Source of the DNA: Lentinus brumalis
Taxonomy: Eukaryota > Basidiomycota > Agaricomycetes > Polyporales > Polyporaceae
Length of the DNA stretch: 64,000 bases
Direction of reading: 5' to 3'
Assembly (NCBI GenBank): GCA_001792895.1
Contig: MARA01000027.1
Span: forward strand, 248,001-312,000
In this document: piece after piece, positions 20,801 to 32,500 of the stretch
How positions within the stretch are numbered: the stretch's first letter is position 1
Layout of the letters: each line of letters opens with the position of its first letter
Notes under the pieces: generated by a model
Seen by the model: the letters and a program-made list of their open reading frames with translations, nothing else
The model's database searches: none
What the model was told of the DNA's origin: nothing
Made by a program: the position numbers and the translations under genes

Positions 20801-22689
20801 CACAGATATATGACATCAAAGGTCTGGCCCCCAACGACGTCATTGCCGACCGACAGCGCGAGTTTGTCCTCCCGGAGTTCTTGTTGCAAGCTTTCGCCGT
20901 CTCTCGTACCTCGCAATCCGACGGCGCCACCGCCGACAAGGCTGAGACTGTCGAACACAAGGATGCCGAGGATGTCCCTATGGACGCGCAGGACGCAAAG
21001 CCCGAGGATGATTGCGCCGTCGCTGACACACAGAAGGACCATCATCCTGTCATCCCCGACCTACCCCGGGCGCAGGACCTTGACGCGACATTCAGCGCGG
21101 AGGCCCACGCTGATGCTCCTGAGCCGTCGCTCGAGAGGCCTACCAAGAAATGTCGCAGAAGCCCTGTCGCGACGGAGCTTGCTCCCAGCGAGGCTTCAGT
21201 CGCAGAGTCTTCGACCGTCGCCGTCGCTCGTGCGCCGACGTTCAGCACTGCCGTCGACAAGGCTGATACCGTCGAGCCCAAGGAGACCGAGGATGTGCCT
21301 ATGGACGTAGAAGATGTGCGGCCCGAGGCCAGTCCCGCCGTCCCTGATGCACCGCGTTCCGGTCGTCCTTTCCCCATGCCCCAGGCGCAGGACCTTGACG
21401 CGGCACCCATGACGGAGGATCATGGCGACGCTCCCGTCCTTGCTGACCCGTCGCTCGGGTTGCCTATGGAGAGACGTGAGAGAGGCGCTGTTGCGACGGA
21501 GTCTGCTCAGAGCGAGGCTCTCGCAGAGTCTTCGACGGTCGCAGTCGCTCGTGCGCAGGAGGAATCCAGTGCCGCCGTCGACAATCCTGAGACCGGCGCT
21601 CCCGCGGAGCCCCAAGATGTCCCTATGGATGTAGAGGATGCACAGCCCGAGGAGGGTCCCGCCGTCGCTGACGAAACCGCGGACGACCATCCTCCCATCC
21701 AGACAGACCTTCCGCAAGCGCAGGAGCTTGAGGCGGCACCCATGGCGCATGGTCATGAAGAAGCTCCTGCCCCTCTCGCCCCTCCTGCCCCGTCGGTCGG
21801 GAGGCCCACGAACAGACGTCGCAAAGGCGCAGCTGCGAAGGAGCCTGCTCCCAGCGACGCTCGAGTCGCTGAGTCTTCGACGCGGCGTGTCACGCGCAGT
21901 CGCAGCGCTGCCAACATCGCAGCTAACGTCGTCGCAGTGGTCGCTCCCGCTCCCGCCCTCGCTCCCGCTGCGCCACCAGCTCCCTCAAACGTACCCATCG
22001 CGCCTGCTGCCGTACAGACGTCCACGACCACGCGACTCACTCGCAGCAAGACTGGCAAGCTGCCGCCTCCCAAGAACCCAGCCAAGGCACCTGCTCCGGC
22101 CCGGCAGCCTACGAGGCGGGTTACGAGCAAACGGTCTGCACCTGTTGCTCAACCGGCGGCAGGGCCCAACCCCGTCGGCGTGGGGCCGCTACTGCGGCGA
22201 CGGCGGGCATGCAGACGCAAGCTACCGGCACACGTACGCGATCTCGCCGTTCCTAGCATCAGGTCGCTGCCTGCAATCCCTGCTGTTCACCGTGCTCTCC
22301 TCGCGCTTCTAAGTTCTCTCATTCCAGTTTCTCGCTCATGCTCTTCCATTTATGCTCCTCCGCTTCCTCCCGCTGTCTTTGATTGCTATGTATATGATTA
22401 TGTATTATGTATCAGATATCGCTATACATGCTCTTATGCCACTCTTCCCGCCCCTCGCGCGCGTGCGGCTTCGCGCCAGGTTTGTTCGTGCTCGGCCCAT
22501 GCAAGCTCCTCGACTGCGACTGATCTGCGTCCTCCGAGCCGACTCTGGACGGGCGGGCAGCGGGCGCACTGCACAGGCTGCTGGCGGAATACCGTGCCGT
22601 CGAGGGTAAGTTTGACACTCGGACGAGCTGGTGGGCGCCGGAGAGGCGGAAGGAGCGGACGAGCGGCGAGAGCGCGGGTCGAATGTTGA
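17830..22689 (+). pseudogene. FunK1-like protein kinase, left copy, frameshifted
   Basis: FunK1 is a fungal-expanded eukaryotic-like kinase family. Exon 1 is 17830-18194, exon 2 starts at 18248, and further introns lie at about 19869-19925 and 20113-20166. Recognisable parts in order are WPEMQFLIEFK, a conserved accessory region, GRGTRGYVALEW with FVFLKDSW, the catalytic loop CKYMHRDVSAGNLLIYP, a DWE-type replacement of DFG, and GTWHFMSAYLL. A long disordered Ala/Pro/acidic tail with three repeats ends in basic TRSRS and RLTRSKTGKLPPP segments. Compared with the right copy it lacks single bases near 18833, 19094 and 20043 and in a C run near 20828, and is altered near 19405. Each change breaks the frame, so no full kinase can be made. 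The last residues before 22689 are uncertain. Confidence 0.8.
20881..21890 (+). repeat. Coding tandem repeat in the FunK1 tail (three units of about 105 residues)
   Basis: Three consecutive diverged units share the order (S/A)TAVDKAETVEPKE, EDVPMDVEDA, a Pro/His segment, (Q/R)AQDLDAAPM, an Arg/Lys-rich patch, and AESST. They are acidic and probably disordered. The same three units occur in the right copy (about 29960-30960, minus strand), so they predate the inverted duplication. Confidence 0.75.
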
Positions 22690-23809
22690 AGAGGATCCTT
22701 GACAGCGCAAGCTCGGAGGACGCGAACGCGGGTGCGTCGGGTGCGTGGTCTGAGGTCTGACGGGACTGAGCTGGTCGTGCGGAGTCGCGGACAAGTACAG
22801 TACGAGTGCATGTGCCTCACTTGAAGTTACAGCAAGCGGTGCGAAGCTCCCACTGATGTAGATCTAGAACTCAGTCTCCGTCATGCCGTCTGTGTTTGCG
22901 ACGGTCGTGTGTAGCATGCTGCAGGAAGCTGCATGACGCATACGTACTCACTTCATGCAAGGACAGGTGGAAGCCGCCGGGTTCTTCGGGGCGCGGGTGC
23001 AGGGCTTCAAGCTTCAAGCTTCGAGCTTCACGTTGCGCCCAAATACAGGTCCACGATCTGTTACGACGACGCCCGAGTGCCAGTCGCAAAAGCATCGGGA
23101 ATGAGAAAGACACTTACGATCCCAGTATGCTGCACCGAGCTCTCGTCCGCTGTCGAGCGTTCCGCCGTGGGTCCTGGCAACACGTCAATCACAGAACTCA
23201 AGAACTCAAGCTGGGTCCAGGTCTGCTAACAAGCCCCGGGATCTAAAGGGGACCGTTTAGACTCCGGGTAGACGACGAATACTTCCCGCTCACCGGCTCT
23301 CGCCAGACTCGAGTTCGACCATTGATGTCATGAGCGAGCTAGCGTGTTCCCGCATTTCGACGCCAGGAACTTGATGGTTCAAACCACCGACCGGAAGCAC
23401 CCGAGCCATCTCGGAGTCCGGACCACAGGCCCGCCGCAGCGCCGCAGCACATACCTAAGCAATGACGTCAGCCAATTCAGAATCCAGATCCAGAACTCGC
23501 TCAACGACCGCGAAGGTACGCACCTTACACCTGCGCTGCAACGTCAAGAAAACAGCAGCCCCACCCACCTATGTCAGCGACCGGACACCCCAGCGACAGC
23601 GCACGAGAGCACAGCGGAGACGAAGACGGACACGGAGACGTATCGACCGGTAATAGTGATAGTGATAGAGGGCAGATGTGCCACGGGCTACGTACACGAG
23701 CAGCGACCGACGGGAGACGGGAGACGGGAGACGGAAGAGGGGGGAGAACAGAGTGGTATGCACACAATGTCCAGGGGTAGCAAGTAGGAGCGCGGGAGAC
23801 ACGAAGTCC
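22690..23809. other. Inner part of the left arm, no gene identified
   Basis: The region is conserved more weakly in the right arm (28081-29400). Splice-like motifs occur on the minus strand, such as GTAAGTGTC and GTGAGTACG, suggesting exons of an opposing gene, but translated segments show no domain I recognise. At 23004-23030 a CTTCAAG-type heptamer is repeated; the right arm has a variant with different copy number (28768-28790). Confidence 0.4.
23712..23736 (+). repeat. Short tandem repeat (GGGAGAC)n
   Basis: Three near-perfect heptamer copies just inside the inner end of the left arm. Confidence 0.7.
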
Positions 23810-23824
23810 ATACGCTGATGGGTG

Positions 23825-23870
23825 ACGGTGGACGGTGGACGGTGGACGGGGGCGGGGGAGGGGACGGGGG
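23825..23870 (+). repeat. (GACGGTG)n repeat followed by G-quadruplex-type tract
   Basis: Three GGACGGT-type units are followed at 23848-23870 by four runs of four or five Gs separated by one to two bases, a standard quadruplex-forming pattern. It begins within 20 bases of the inner boundary of the inverted repeat. From 23871 to 24406 no gene is seen. Confidence 0.75.
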
Positions 23871-24406
23871 CAGACAGAGGATAGAGTAGCTGATAGAACT
23901 AAACACACAGAGAAAGCAAAAAAAGTCCGTTCCGAGCCAGAAGTCCGTGCGCGTGCGTGCATGCGTGCGTGAAGTGAAGCAGTGACGTGGGGGGATATGG
24001 GGATCGGCGCGCGCGCAACGAATCAAGGAAGACAGGTCAATCGTAACGAGCGTGGACGGTGCGATGCGCGAATGCAGAATGCGAGATGCGAGATGCGTGG
24101 GGGTGCGGGTGAGTGTATAGTGTGTGCGGGGATACAGTGATCATGTGTGCGACGAGGGGCGGGGAAACCAGTCCTTGAGGCGGCGCGAAGGTACGAGCGC
24201 GTGCGGCGTGAAATAGCGGCAGGGAGCATGGGGGCATCCAAGGATACAATGATGGGGCATGCGGGAGGTGGGTCATAATGGATATTAGGGATATCATGAA
24301 CCGGGGGACAGAACGTACGTAGGAAGCGAAGGGTAACGCAGGAGAACGACTCGCACCGGTACGGGTCGGTCATCCTACACCTGCGTCGTACCCCCGCCGG
24401 GGCCGA

Positions 24407-25845
24407 CTAGCAGATGACGCAACAGCGACCCTTCTCCTCCCAATCATCGCCGCTGCTCGCTCTCCGATGGCCCGCACTCCCGCCGAGTCGCCCGTGCTGG
24501 TGCCCGCCGTGCGCGGGAACGCCGTCGCGCATAAGCATGGACGCGCGCGTTGCGGCCTCGAACACGTCGTCCACACCCTCAATCTTAAGCGCCGAACACT
24601 CTTTGTACGCTCTTGCGCCAATGGCCTGGGCAACGCGCTCAGCCTGTTCGCGTGAGACGTACTGAGTGTAATTTGGCGCGCCTAGTATGGGGTGTCAGAT
24701 AGAGCGGAAGAATCGTGCTGGGATAAACGCACCAGCTGGTGGCCGGAGATCAGACTTGCAACCGACGAGGATGACCGGGATTTGTGAGCCGCATATTGAC
24801 CGCACCTCCTCTATCCACTGCATTTCCGTTGTGACATTCAGAATCAACGTAAGTTGGATGGAGTGATATGCGCACCTTGACTGTTACGTTGTCAAGCGAG
24901 TCCGGCGTGTCGATAGCGAAGGCGATGAGGATAACGTGCGATTTCGAGTAGGACATTGGCCTGAGGCGCTCATATTCCTCCTGGCCGCTGCGAAATGAAC
25001 GGAGATGGTCAGCACCGTTGACATCGAGGCAGTACTGTGGGGCGTTGCTCGGCCGCGTTCGGGATGACATGAAGGCGCTGACGGTCATAGAGCACGCATC
25101 TCCGACGCTGCGCCATGCGTGGCGAAGCTACGCCGTGCGCCAAGGCAAACCTTGACTACCGCCACCGTTCTTGAGCCTATCTCGCTCCAAGACTCGTGTG
25201 GTTCAGTTGCGCGCACGGATTACCTGCTGCGCCTTCTGCACAACGCAGAATGGAATAGCGACGACGGAGGCGGTGATGCGCGGAGGCCCTTGGCCACGGC
25301 TCAATGTGCGTTCATGAGCAATGAAGGACAGGTGTCCAAGACCGGGACGCGTCGCAAATTACGGTGGGAAGACTCGTTTGGGGGATGGAGGGACTGGCGA
25401 GAGCTTGCGCTGGACGATGTGGAACGGAGAGATGTACTCACGCGGTATCCCAAAGTGCGAGCTGAACGGCCTTGCCGTCTAAACGAATCTCGGCGACGTA
25501 GTTCTCGAAGATGGCTGGGACGCGTCAACACAGGGTCCGAGGCGGGGGCTGATTCGAGGCACTCACTAGGTTGCTACGCGGGGAGCACGTCAGCACGACA
25601 AAGGCGCGAGCGACAAGAGACTCACGTATTCCTTTGGGAACTCGCCGAGGGCGAAGGAGCAGAGGAGAGAGGTCTTGCCGCAGGCGCCTGGAGAAGAGCA
25701 GCGTGAGCACGCAGGCAGCGAATGAGAGCAGAGAGCGACAGACCATCGCCGACGATGACGAGCTTCCTCCTGATCTGTGGGCGCAGTAGTGAGACACGCC
25801 GACGGACGCTGCAGCGAGACTACGCACCGGGTTTTGTGCGGACAT
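24407..25845 (-). CDS. Rho-family small GTPase
   Basis: A membrane-anchored molecular switch for cell polarity and wall or actin control. The start is ATG at 25845, giving MSAQNP then an intron, then RRKLVIVGDG, an intron inside the P-loop, and ACGKTSLLCSFALGEFPKEY. Later exons give IFENYVAEIRLDGKAVQLAL with switch II WDTAGQEEYERLRP, and SYSKSHVILIAFAIDTPDSL. The Rho insert region follows with IPVILVGCKSDLR (NKxD-type position is CKSD), then YVSREQAERVAQAIGA and ECSALKIEGVDDVFEAATRA. The last residues are CCVIC, a CaaX box for prenylation with an adjacent Cys. At least six introns are present. I take it as Rho1/Rho3-like but cannot assign a subclass. It sits alone in the spacer of the inverted repeat and appears intact. 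Confidence 0.9.
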
Positions 25846-26398
25846 GGCGGGGGCGGGGGCGGCGGGAAGGGCTCTCGGTGTGCAGACGGAGTGTGTGGTC
25901 GTGGTCGTGGACAGAGCAGCGTGTCGGGGGGAGCGTCGGTGTGGACGGGAGAGAAGGGCAGAGAAAGGACGGAACGAGCACTGAATGATTACGTAATGCT
26001 CGCAGGCGGTGTCGCGGCGGGCGTCCTCTGCGTCATCGACATGGACCACTCCCGCCCGCTGTTCGCTCTGTTTCGCCCCATCCAGACGCGTTCTCATGCA
26101 GCGAACGATGACCGGCTTCGTGCCCTGGCTCTGCGTCTTCGTACCCAGCCCAAAGCACACCGCTCAGCCCTTCGTCGCCACGAACCGTGTTTGCCGCCGC
26201 TGCCGCCGTACCGCCTCCCGGACATTGCTCTCGCCGGCCGTCTTCGCTTGGCTGCGCATCCCCACGACGCTCACTAGTGCTTGCTTCTCTGCCGCTCTCT
26301 TTGACGGCCTGGTCGTTCGTGCTTCCGCAGTGCGCCTGCATCGTCGAGCGTCGTGTCTGGTGCACGGTGAGGTATGGGCAAGCGCGCAACGTTGCCAT
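25846..26398. other. Rho GTPase upstream region, nothing else recognised
   Basis: Between the Rho start codon and the tRNA. Open frames here are GC-bias shadows. Confidence 0.5.
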
Positions 26399-26470
26399 GG
26401 CCTTATAGCTCAGTGGTAGAGCATGCGATTGCAGATCGCAGGGTCTCGTGTTCGAACCACGATGAGGCCT
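26399..26470 (+). tRNA. tRNA-Cys (GCA), second copy
   Basis: It has the same cloverleaf and sequence as the minus-strand tRNA at 15410-15481: anticodon GCA, U discriminator, no intron. In both places a degraded GDVG-domain gene lies downstream of the tRNA in the same orientation, so tRNA and gene may have been copied together. Similarity of the flanking bases is lost immediately outside the tRNA. Confidence 0.95.
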
Positions 26471-26559
26471 TCATGCCATTGTGCTGGTACTTTTTCTATC
26501 CCTCATCTTTTCTGCGCCCGCACGCTGCAGCCTGCAAGCTTCAGTCAACGGACTCATTC

Positions 26560-27140
26560 ATGAGTACAGCACTTACTCAGTTAATGCATCTCCCATCAGG
26601 TAAGTACGTGCGTACCCTTTGCGCTACTCTTCTGAATCTGGCAGTATGCTCGGACGTGCGACGTCGCGGAGCGTTCACGACCTTGTCAAATGTCCTGCCG
26701 AAGCCCAGAAGGCTCGCCCTTCCCGGACGACTTCCAGCTGCTGGGTTGTGTGGCCGGGGCATTACAGATGCGGAGCTGAGCGCGCACTTGCACGCCATGT
26801 CACTGTGAGTGCTCTCGCAACTGATCAAGCTCAAGGTTGACTTCTGATTCTGCATAAGAAGCTGGGCCTCCTCCGTCGCCCCTCGACAGTGCGATGCATG
26901 CGAAGCGGAAGTGGACTCGCTCCCGCTGCTGCCGTGTACGCGCACGATCAAAAGCAAGAGGCGCACCGGAAGCAGCAGCACTGCGACAGCTGGGTTGCGC
27001 TTGCGGCACGGCTCGTCCTCGGTCCTCGGTCCTCGACGCCAACTGCGTGTTCGTTCCCGGGACGACCTCCATGATCCACGCCGTGCGAGTACACTGCTGG
27101 CGTACACCTGACCCTCGGCGTAACTTGTTAGCGGCTCCGT
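26560..27140 (+). pseudogene. GDVG-domain gene relic
   Basis: DNA-level similarity to the degraded gene at 12784-14432 in inverted orientation. One frame gives RRGAFTTLSNVL and RGITDAELSAHLHAMSL followed by a GTGAGTGC donor, matching the end of exon 1 there. The next block starts MHAKRKWTRS and contains FVPGTTS, the equivalent of FVSGTT in exon 2, but in shifting frames. Only about 0.6 kb is recognisable and it cannot encode the domain. Confidence 0.6.
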
Positions 27141-27299
27141 TCTAGTGTCTAAAGACTCTCGACGTGACTCTGGACGAGACGTCGGGGACCAAGCCAGGAG
27201 GTATGTTGTTACTCATACATGAAGGAGCTGAGACATACACAGTAACAGTGCTGCTGAGGGCGTTCCATCATTGCGTCTGCGTTCGGACGACTACAGTAC

Positions 27300-28060
27300 A
27301 GAGCGTGACCTTCCTCAAGAGCAATCAAGGTCCCTAGTCCGAGCCTTACTGGGCGTAACATCGATTCCGTTGACTCCGGCATGCACCACGCGGGTGTCTC
27401 ACTGTCTACCTCGGTCCTCACGCGACATGGAGTCGTGGCGGACAGGTGTAGGATGTCGCACCAGCAATGAGCATCCCAAGTTTGGGAAACTGTCCCCTGC
27501 GGAACGTCACGGCAACTCTGCCGGGTGAGTAGTTAGTACCTCCGAGCGTAAACGATTTGGTGCTCTACGTAGGCAGTACGACATATGCGTTTCTCTGCTC
27601 GCGCTTTCACGAGGGATCATGGCCTGCCAGTGATGGAGACCGCTTACCAAGTACCAAGGTACGTATACGTCCGGCCTTCGTTCCTTCGACATAGCACGGC
27701 GGTCACTCACGAGCAATCGCAGTAACAACAGACGACGGACGATGTTGCCCCTTGCCCGCCCGTGTAACGTGCGTCGCAACCGCTCCCTACGGTATCTCTG
27801 CAGCGAGTGGTTCCACAGATAAGCACGTCGAACATCCTATGGGACGCGTCTCGGCAAGCACAGGAGTGGGACTGCTCATGACAGCGCTGTCGCGTGTTCG
27901 ACGTTCTCCCCGGCGGGACGACCGGCGACTGACTCCTAGTCCAAAGCAGCACCGGCTATACTTCTCGTCATGCAGGAAGTATCTACCGGTCGCATGACGG
28001 CTTCTCCAAGTTCTCTCTGCGATCATGGCCCCGTACCAGTACAAGATGTGGGTTGGCGTT
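27300..28060 (+). pseudogene. Probable WD40 relic downstream of the GDVG-domain relic
   Basis: Fragments in three frames resemble WD40 blades: VTCVATAPYGISAASGSTDK, then SNILWDASRQAQ, then HDSAVACSTFSPAGRPATDS, between about 27765 and 27935. Order and spacing fit two adjacent blades with frameshifts. It follows the GDVG-domain relic as the propeller follows that domain in the intact gene. The remainder is too decayed to assign. Confidence 0.5.
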
Positions 28061-28080
28061 CCGACCGCTCCAGGTCCGCC

Positions 28081-29514
28081 GGACTTCGTGTCTCCCGCGC
28101 CTCTACTTGCTACCCCTGGACATTGTGTGCATACCACTTTGCTCTCCCCCTCTCATAGGTGGGTGGCGAGGATGTTTCTGCATTTTTTCTTGACGTTGCA
28201 GTGCAGGAGGAGGAGGAGGAGGAGGAATGTGTGGTAGGTGCGTACCTTCGCGCAACCTTCGCGGTCGTTGCGCGAGTTCTGGATCTGGATTCTGAATTGG
28301 CTGATGTCATTGCTTATGTAGGTACTTGTGCTTCTGTGCTGCGGCGCTGAGGCGGGCCTGTGGTCCAAGATGGCTCGGGAGCTTCCAGTCGGTGGTTTGA
28401 ACCATCATGCATCAAGTTCCTTAGCCTGGCGTGGAACACGGATGTTCGCAGGTTTGGCTCGCTGATGACAATGTTCGAATACGAGTCTGGCGGCGAGCAC
28501 CGGTGAGCCGGAAGTATTCGTCGTCTACTACAGGAGTTCAAACGGTCTCCTTCGAGGATCCTGGGGCTTGGCAGACCTGGACCGAGCTTGAGTTCTGTGA
28601 GTGACGTGGACCCACGGCAGAACGTTCGACAGCGGACGAGAGCTCGGTGCAGCACACGGGGATCGTAAGTGTCTTTCTCATTCCCGATGCTTTTGCAACT
28701 GGCACTCGGGCGAACGTCGTAACAGATCGTGCACCTGTCTTTGGGCGCAACTCGGAGCGCTGCGCCCGCGCCCTGAAGCCTGAAGCCTGAGGAATCATGG
28801 CGGCCGCCAGCTGTCCTGGGCATTGCATGAAGTGAGTACGTACGTCTTCCGCGTCCTGCAGCTACATGCGACCGTCGCAAACACAGACGACATGACAGAG
28901 GCTGAGTTCTAGATCTACATCAGTGGAAGCTCCGCACCGCTTGTTGTAACTGCAAGTGAGGCGCATGCACTCGTACTCTACTCCATACGACCAGCTCCGT
29001 CTCAGCCCCGCCAGACTTGAGACCACGCACCCGACGGACCCGCGTTCGCATCCTCCGAGCTCGTGCTTTCAAGGACCCCCTTCAACATTCAACCCGAGCT
29101 CTCCACCCTCGTTTGCTCATTCCGCCTCTCTGGCGCCCACCAGCCTCGTCCGAGTGCCAACTTACGCTCGACGGCACGGTGTTTCGCCAGCAGCCAGTGC
29201 AGTGCCCGCCCGTCCAGAGTCGGCTCGGAGGACTCAGATATCCACTCTTGAACATTGTCTTTACACCGCGCAAGACGTTGCATGATGAGCTCAGAGCTGG
29301 ATGCCTGGGTAGCACGCACCATCAGTCGCGACTCGCAGTCGAGGAGCTTGCATGGGCCGAGCGTGTACAAACGGGGCGGGAAGGAGCGGTACTAGTAGAG
29401 TTGTGGCATAAGAGCATGTATAGCGATATCTGATACATAATACATAATCATATACATAGCAATCGAAGACAGCGGGAGGAGGCGGAGGAGCATAAGCGAG
29501 ACAGCAGGGAGAAA
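28081..29514. other. Inner part of the right arm, no gene identified
   Basis: It matches 22.4-23.8 kb with many indels. A (GAG)n microsatellite lies at 28205-28226 that has no equivalent in the left arm. A short plus-strand frame (28159-28350) encodes an acidic EEEEEEE run through this repeat; I do not consider it a gene. Confidence 0.45.
28205..28226 (+). repeat. (AGG)n microsatellite
   Basis: Seven AGG units, present only in the right arm of the inverted repeat. Confidence 0.8.
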
Positions 29515-32500
29515 CTAGAATGAGGCCAGCCCGAGGAGAGCACGGGGACCAGCAGGGATTGCAGGCGGCGACCTGATGCTAGGAACGGCGAGATCGCGTA
29601 CGTGTGCCGGTAGCTTGCGTCTGCGTGCCCGCCGTCGCTGCAGTAGCGGCTCCACGCCGACGGGGTGGGGCTCCTGCCGCCGGTTGAGCAACAGGTGCAG
29701 ACCGTTTGCTCGTAACCCGCCTCGTAGTCGGTCGGGCCGGAGCAACTGTCTTGGCTGGGTTCTTGGGAGGCGGCAGCTTGCCAGTCTTGCTGCGAGTGAG
29801 TCGCGTGGTCGTGGACGCCTGTACGGCAGCAGGCGCGATGGGTACGTTTGAGGGAGCTGGTGGCGCAGCGGGAGCGGAGCGGGGGCGAGGGCGGGAGCGG
29901 GAGCGACCACTGCGACGACGTTAGCTGCGATGTTGGCAGCGCTGCGACTGCGCGTGACACGCCGCGTCGAAGACTCAGCGACTGGAGCGTCGCTGGGAGC
30001 AGGCTCCTTTGCAGCTGCGCCTTTGCGGCGTCTGTTCTTGGGCCTCCCGACCGACGGGGCAGGAGGGGCGAGAGGGGCAGGAGCTTCTTCATGACCATGC
30101 GCCATGGGTGCCGCCTCAAGCTCCTGCGCTTGCGGAAGGTCTGTCTGGATGGGAGGATGGTCGTCCGCGGTTTCGTCAGGGACGGCGGGACCCTCCTCGG
30201 GCTGTGCATCCTCTACATCCATAGGAACATCCTGGGGCTCCTTGGGCTCGCCAGTCTCAGCGTTGTCGACGGCGGCACTGAATTCCTCCGGCGCACGAGC
30301 GACAGCGACCGTCGAAGACTCTGCGAGAGCCTCGCTCTGAGCAGACTCCGTCGCAACAGCGCCTCTCTCACGTCTCTCCATAGGCAACCCGAGCGACGGA
30401 TCAGCAAGGACAGGATCGTCGCCATGATCCTCCGTCATGGGTGCCGCGTCAAGGTCCTGCGCCTGGGGCATGGGGAAAGGACGACCGGAACGTGGTGCAT
30501 CAGCGACGGCGGGACTGGCCTCGGGCTGCGCATCTTCTACGTCCATAGGCACATCCTCGGTCTCCTTGGGCTCGACGGTCTCAGCCTTGTCGACGGCAGT
30601 GCTGAATGTCGGCGCACGAGCAACGGCAACGATCGAACTTGACTCTGTGACTGAAGCCTCGCTGGGAGCAAAGTCCGTCGCGACAGGGCTTCTGCGACAT
30701 CTCTTGGTAGGCCTCTCGAGCGACGGCTCAGGAGCATCAGCGTGGGCCTCCGCGTTGAATGTCGCGTCAAGGTCCTGCGCCCGGGGTAGGTCGGTGATGA
30801 CAGGATGATGGTCCTTCGGTGTGTCAGCGACGGCGCAATCATCCTCGGGCTTTGCGTCCTGCGCGTCCATAGGGACATCCTCGGCATCCTTGTGTTCGAC
30901 AGTCTCAGCCTTGTCGGCGGTGGCGCCGTCGGATTGCGAGGTACGAGAGACGGCGAAAGCTTGCAACAAGAACTCCGGGAGGACAAACTCGCGCTGTCGG
31001 TCGGCAATGACGTCGTTGGGGGGCCAGACCTTTGATGTCATATATCTGTGAATAACACTCGCAATCAGGCGGTGATCTCCCAGTGCCGCCAGGTTCTTGT
31101 AGTCCTGCTCCTTCGGTTCAACGATCAACGGAGCCAACGGGGCTACAGAGCGTGGAGGGCTTGCTGTTGCGGCGGCACCAAAGGTCTCCTCGGGAGAAGG
31201 CTCATCGCAAAAAAAGTCATGATCTTCCATGATAGTCGGGAGGCCTTTGCGAGGACTCGGAGAGGGGTTCCTTCCCGTATTCTCTTCGGTTTGGGTCGGT
31301 TCTGCCATGTGAGTACGACGTAGCGAGAGTGGAAGATGTGGAGAAGCTCCGAGATGAGTTGATTGATGGGGTGCCCCTCTACGACCTGACCGTCCGGGGT
31401 GGAGAAGGTGACAGGATCGAGGGAGAGGTTGAGTACGGGGCGAACGATAATAGAGTCCCGTTTGGCCGCAGGGCAGGTCATGCGCTCGTCCTTCGCGATG
31501 AACGACCAGCCTGCGAAGTACTCGTCCAGGAACTTCTGAATACTGCTCAAGGTGCTTTTCATGCGTCGCACGAGGACGTAGATGAGAACATGCAAGAACG
31601 CCTCCAGCTCGTCTGCAATGGTCGGAGGCATGTAACAGTGGTCGAGGAGGTAGGCGGACATGAAATGCCAGGTGCCCTGAAACACTATGATGAGAGACTA
31701 TACACTGGACATATTGAGAAGCATAGCGTACCGTCCGTTGAGGCTGCGTGGCCACCTTCTTGTCCGCATGCTTGGCGAGCTCCCAGTCCGCGAGGATTCC
31801 TGTCCAATAGATGCGATACTTCCCTTCCTGTGTGCGGCGGACCTCGGGATAGATCAGCAGATTGCCTGCGCTCACGTCTCGGTGCATGTACTTGCACTTG
31901 GTCCATGCCAACCCATGAGCTGCGATACATATTAGCGAACAAGTTCAATCACATTGTCGAGGCTACTTAATCCACTCACCGGTGATGCATCCGTAAATAA
32001 TACGACCAGCTGCCGGCTGCTGGTGAATGCTGTTAGGGGAAGGCAGATCTCCTTTACAACAAGCCGAGTGTGGACCATGTGCCGCAAGCCCGCGCCTTGA
32101 ATATGACCAATCATCATCGCCCAAGTTCGTTTTAGCCCTCGTTGCCCGGTGGGTGTACGTGGTGGCGCAGGCGCAGTCGAGTCGGCGGGGTAGACGGGCG
32201 CACCGGGCGCCGAGGGCATGAAGTTGTCGGGCTGGGTCGTATCCCGATCGGCAAATGGCCATGTGGCGGGGGCCCATCCGGCTTCTCCTGTAGAGAGGGC
32301 TTCGCGTGTTCCACACCGTTCATGACCCAATTCTCGGGTTGCGATGGCGCCCTCACGAGAAACGGTGGCATTTTGGGATCGACCTGCTTTCGCGCAATGT
32401 CGGGACGATACATAGCGTTCTCGGTCTCCTGCACGCGCAGTTCGGGAGCAGGCTTGACGGTCTCGTCCCCTGCTTCGCAAGGAGACTCAGAGTCAGACAG

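Larger units (their letters stand above)
16953..23809 (+). repeat. Left arm of large inverted repeat
   Basis: It matches 28081-34897 in reverse orientation. By eye the match is near identical over the kinase gene and its promoter and clearly weaker from about 22.5 kb inward. The outer boundary is where TCCTCATCCTCGCCCGG begins (16953). The inner boundary is just after ACGAAGTCC (23809). Arm length is 6857 bases against 6817 on the right, and the spacer is 4271 bases. The match includes the 5' flank, exons, introns and 3' flank, so this is a DNA-level duplication, not retroposition. Confidence 0.9.

Noticed and set aside
29515..31911. A single 798-codon minus-strand frame over the right FunK1 catalytic loop and tail, as one intact protein
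   Set aside because: It reads through an intron (RT|GTWHFMS splice) and then follows the wrong frame for over 150 codons before a frameshift brings it back to the tail. The homologous left copy shows the true exon frames.
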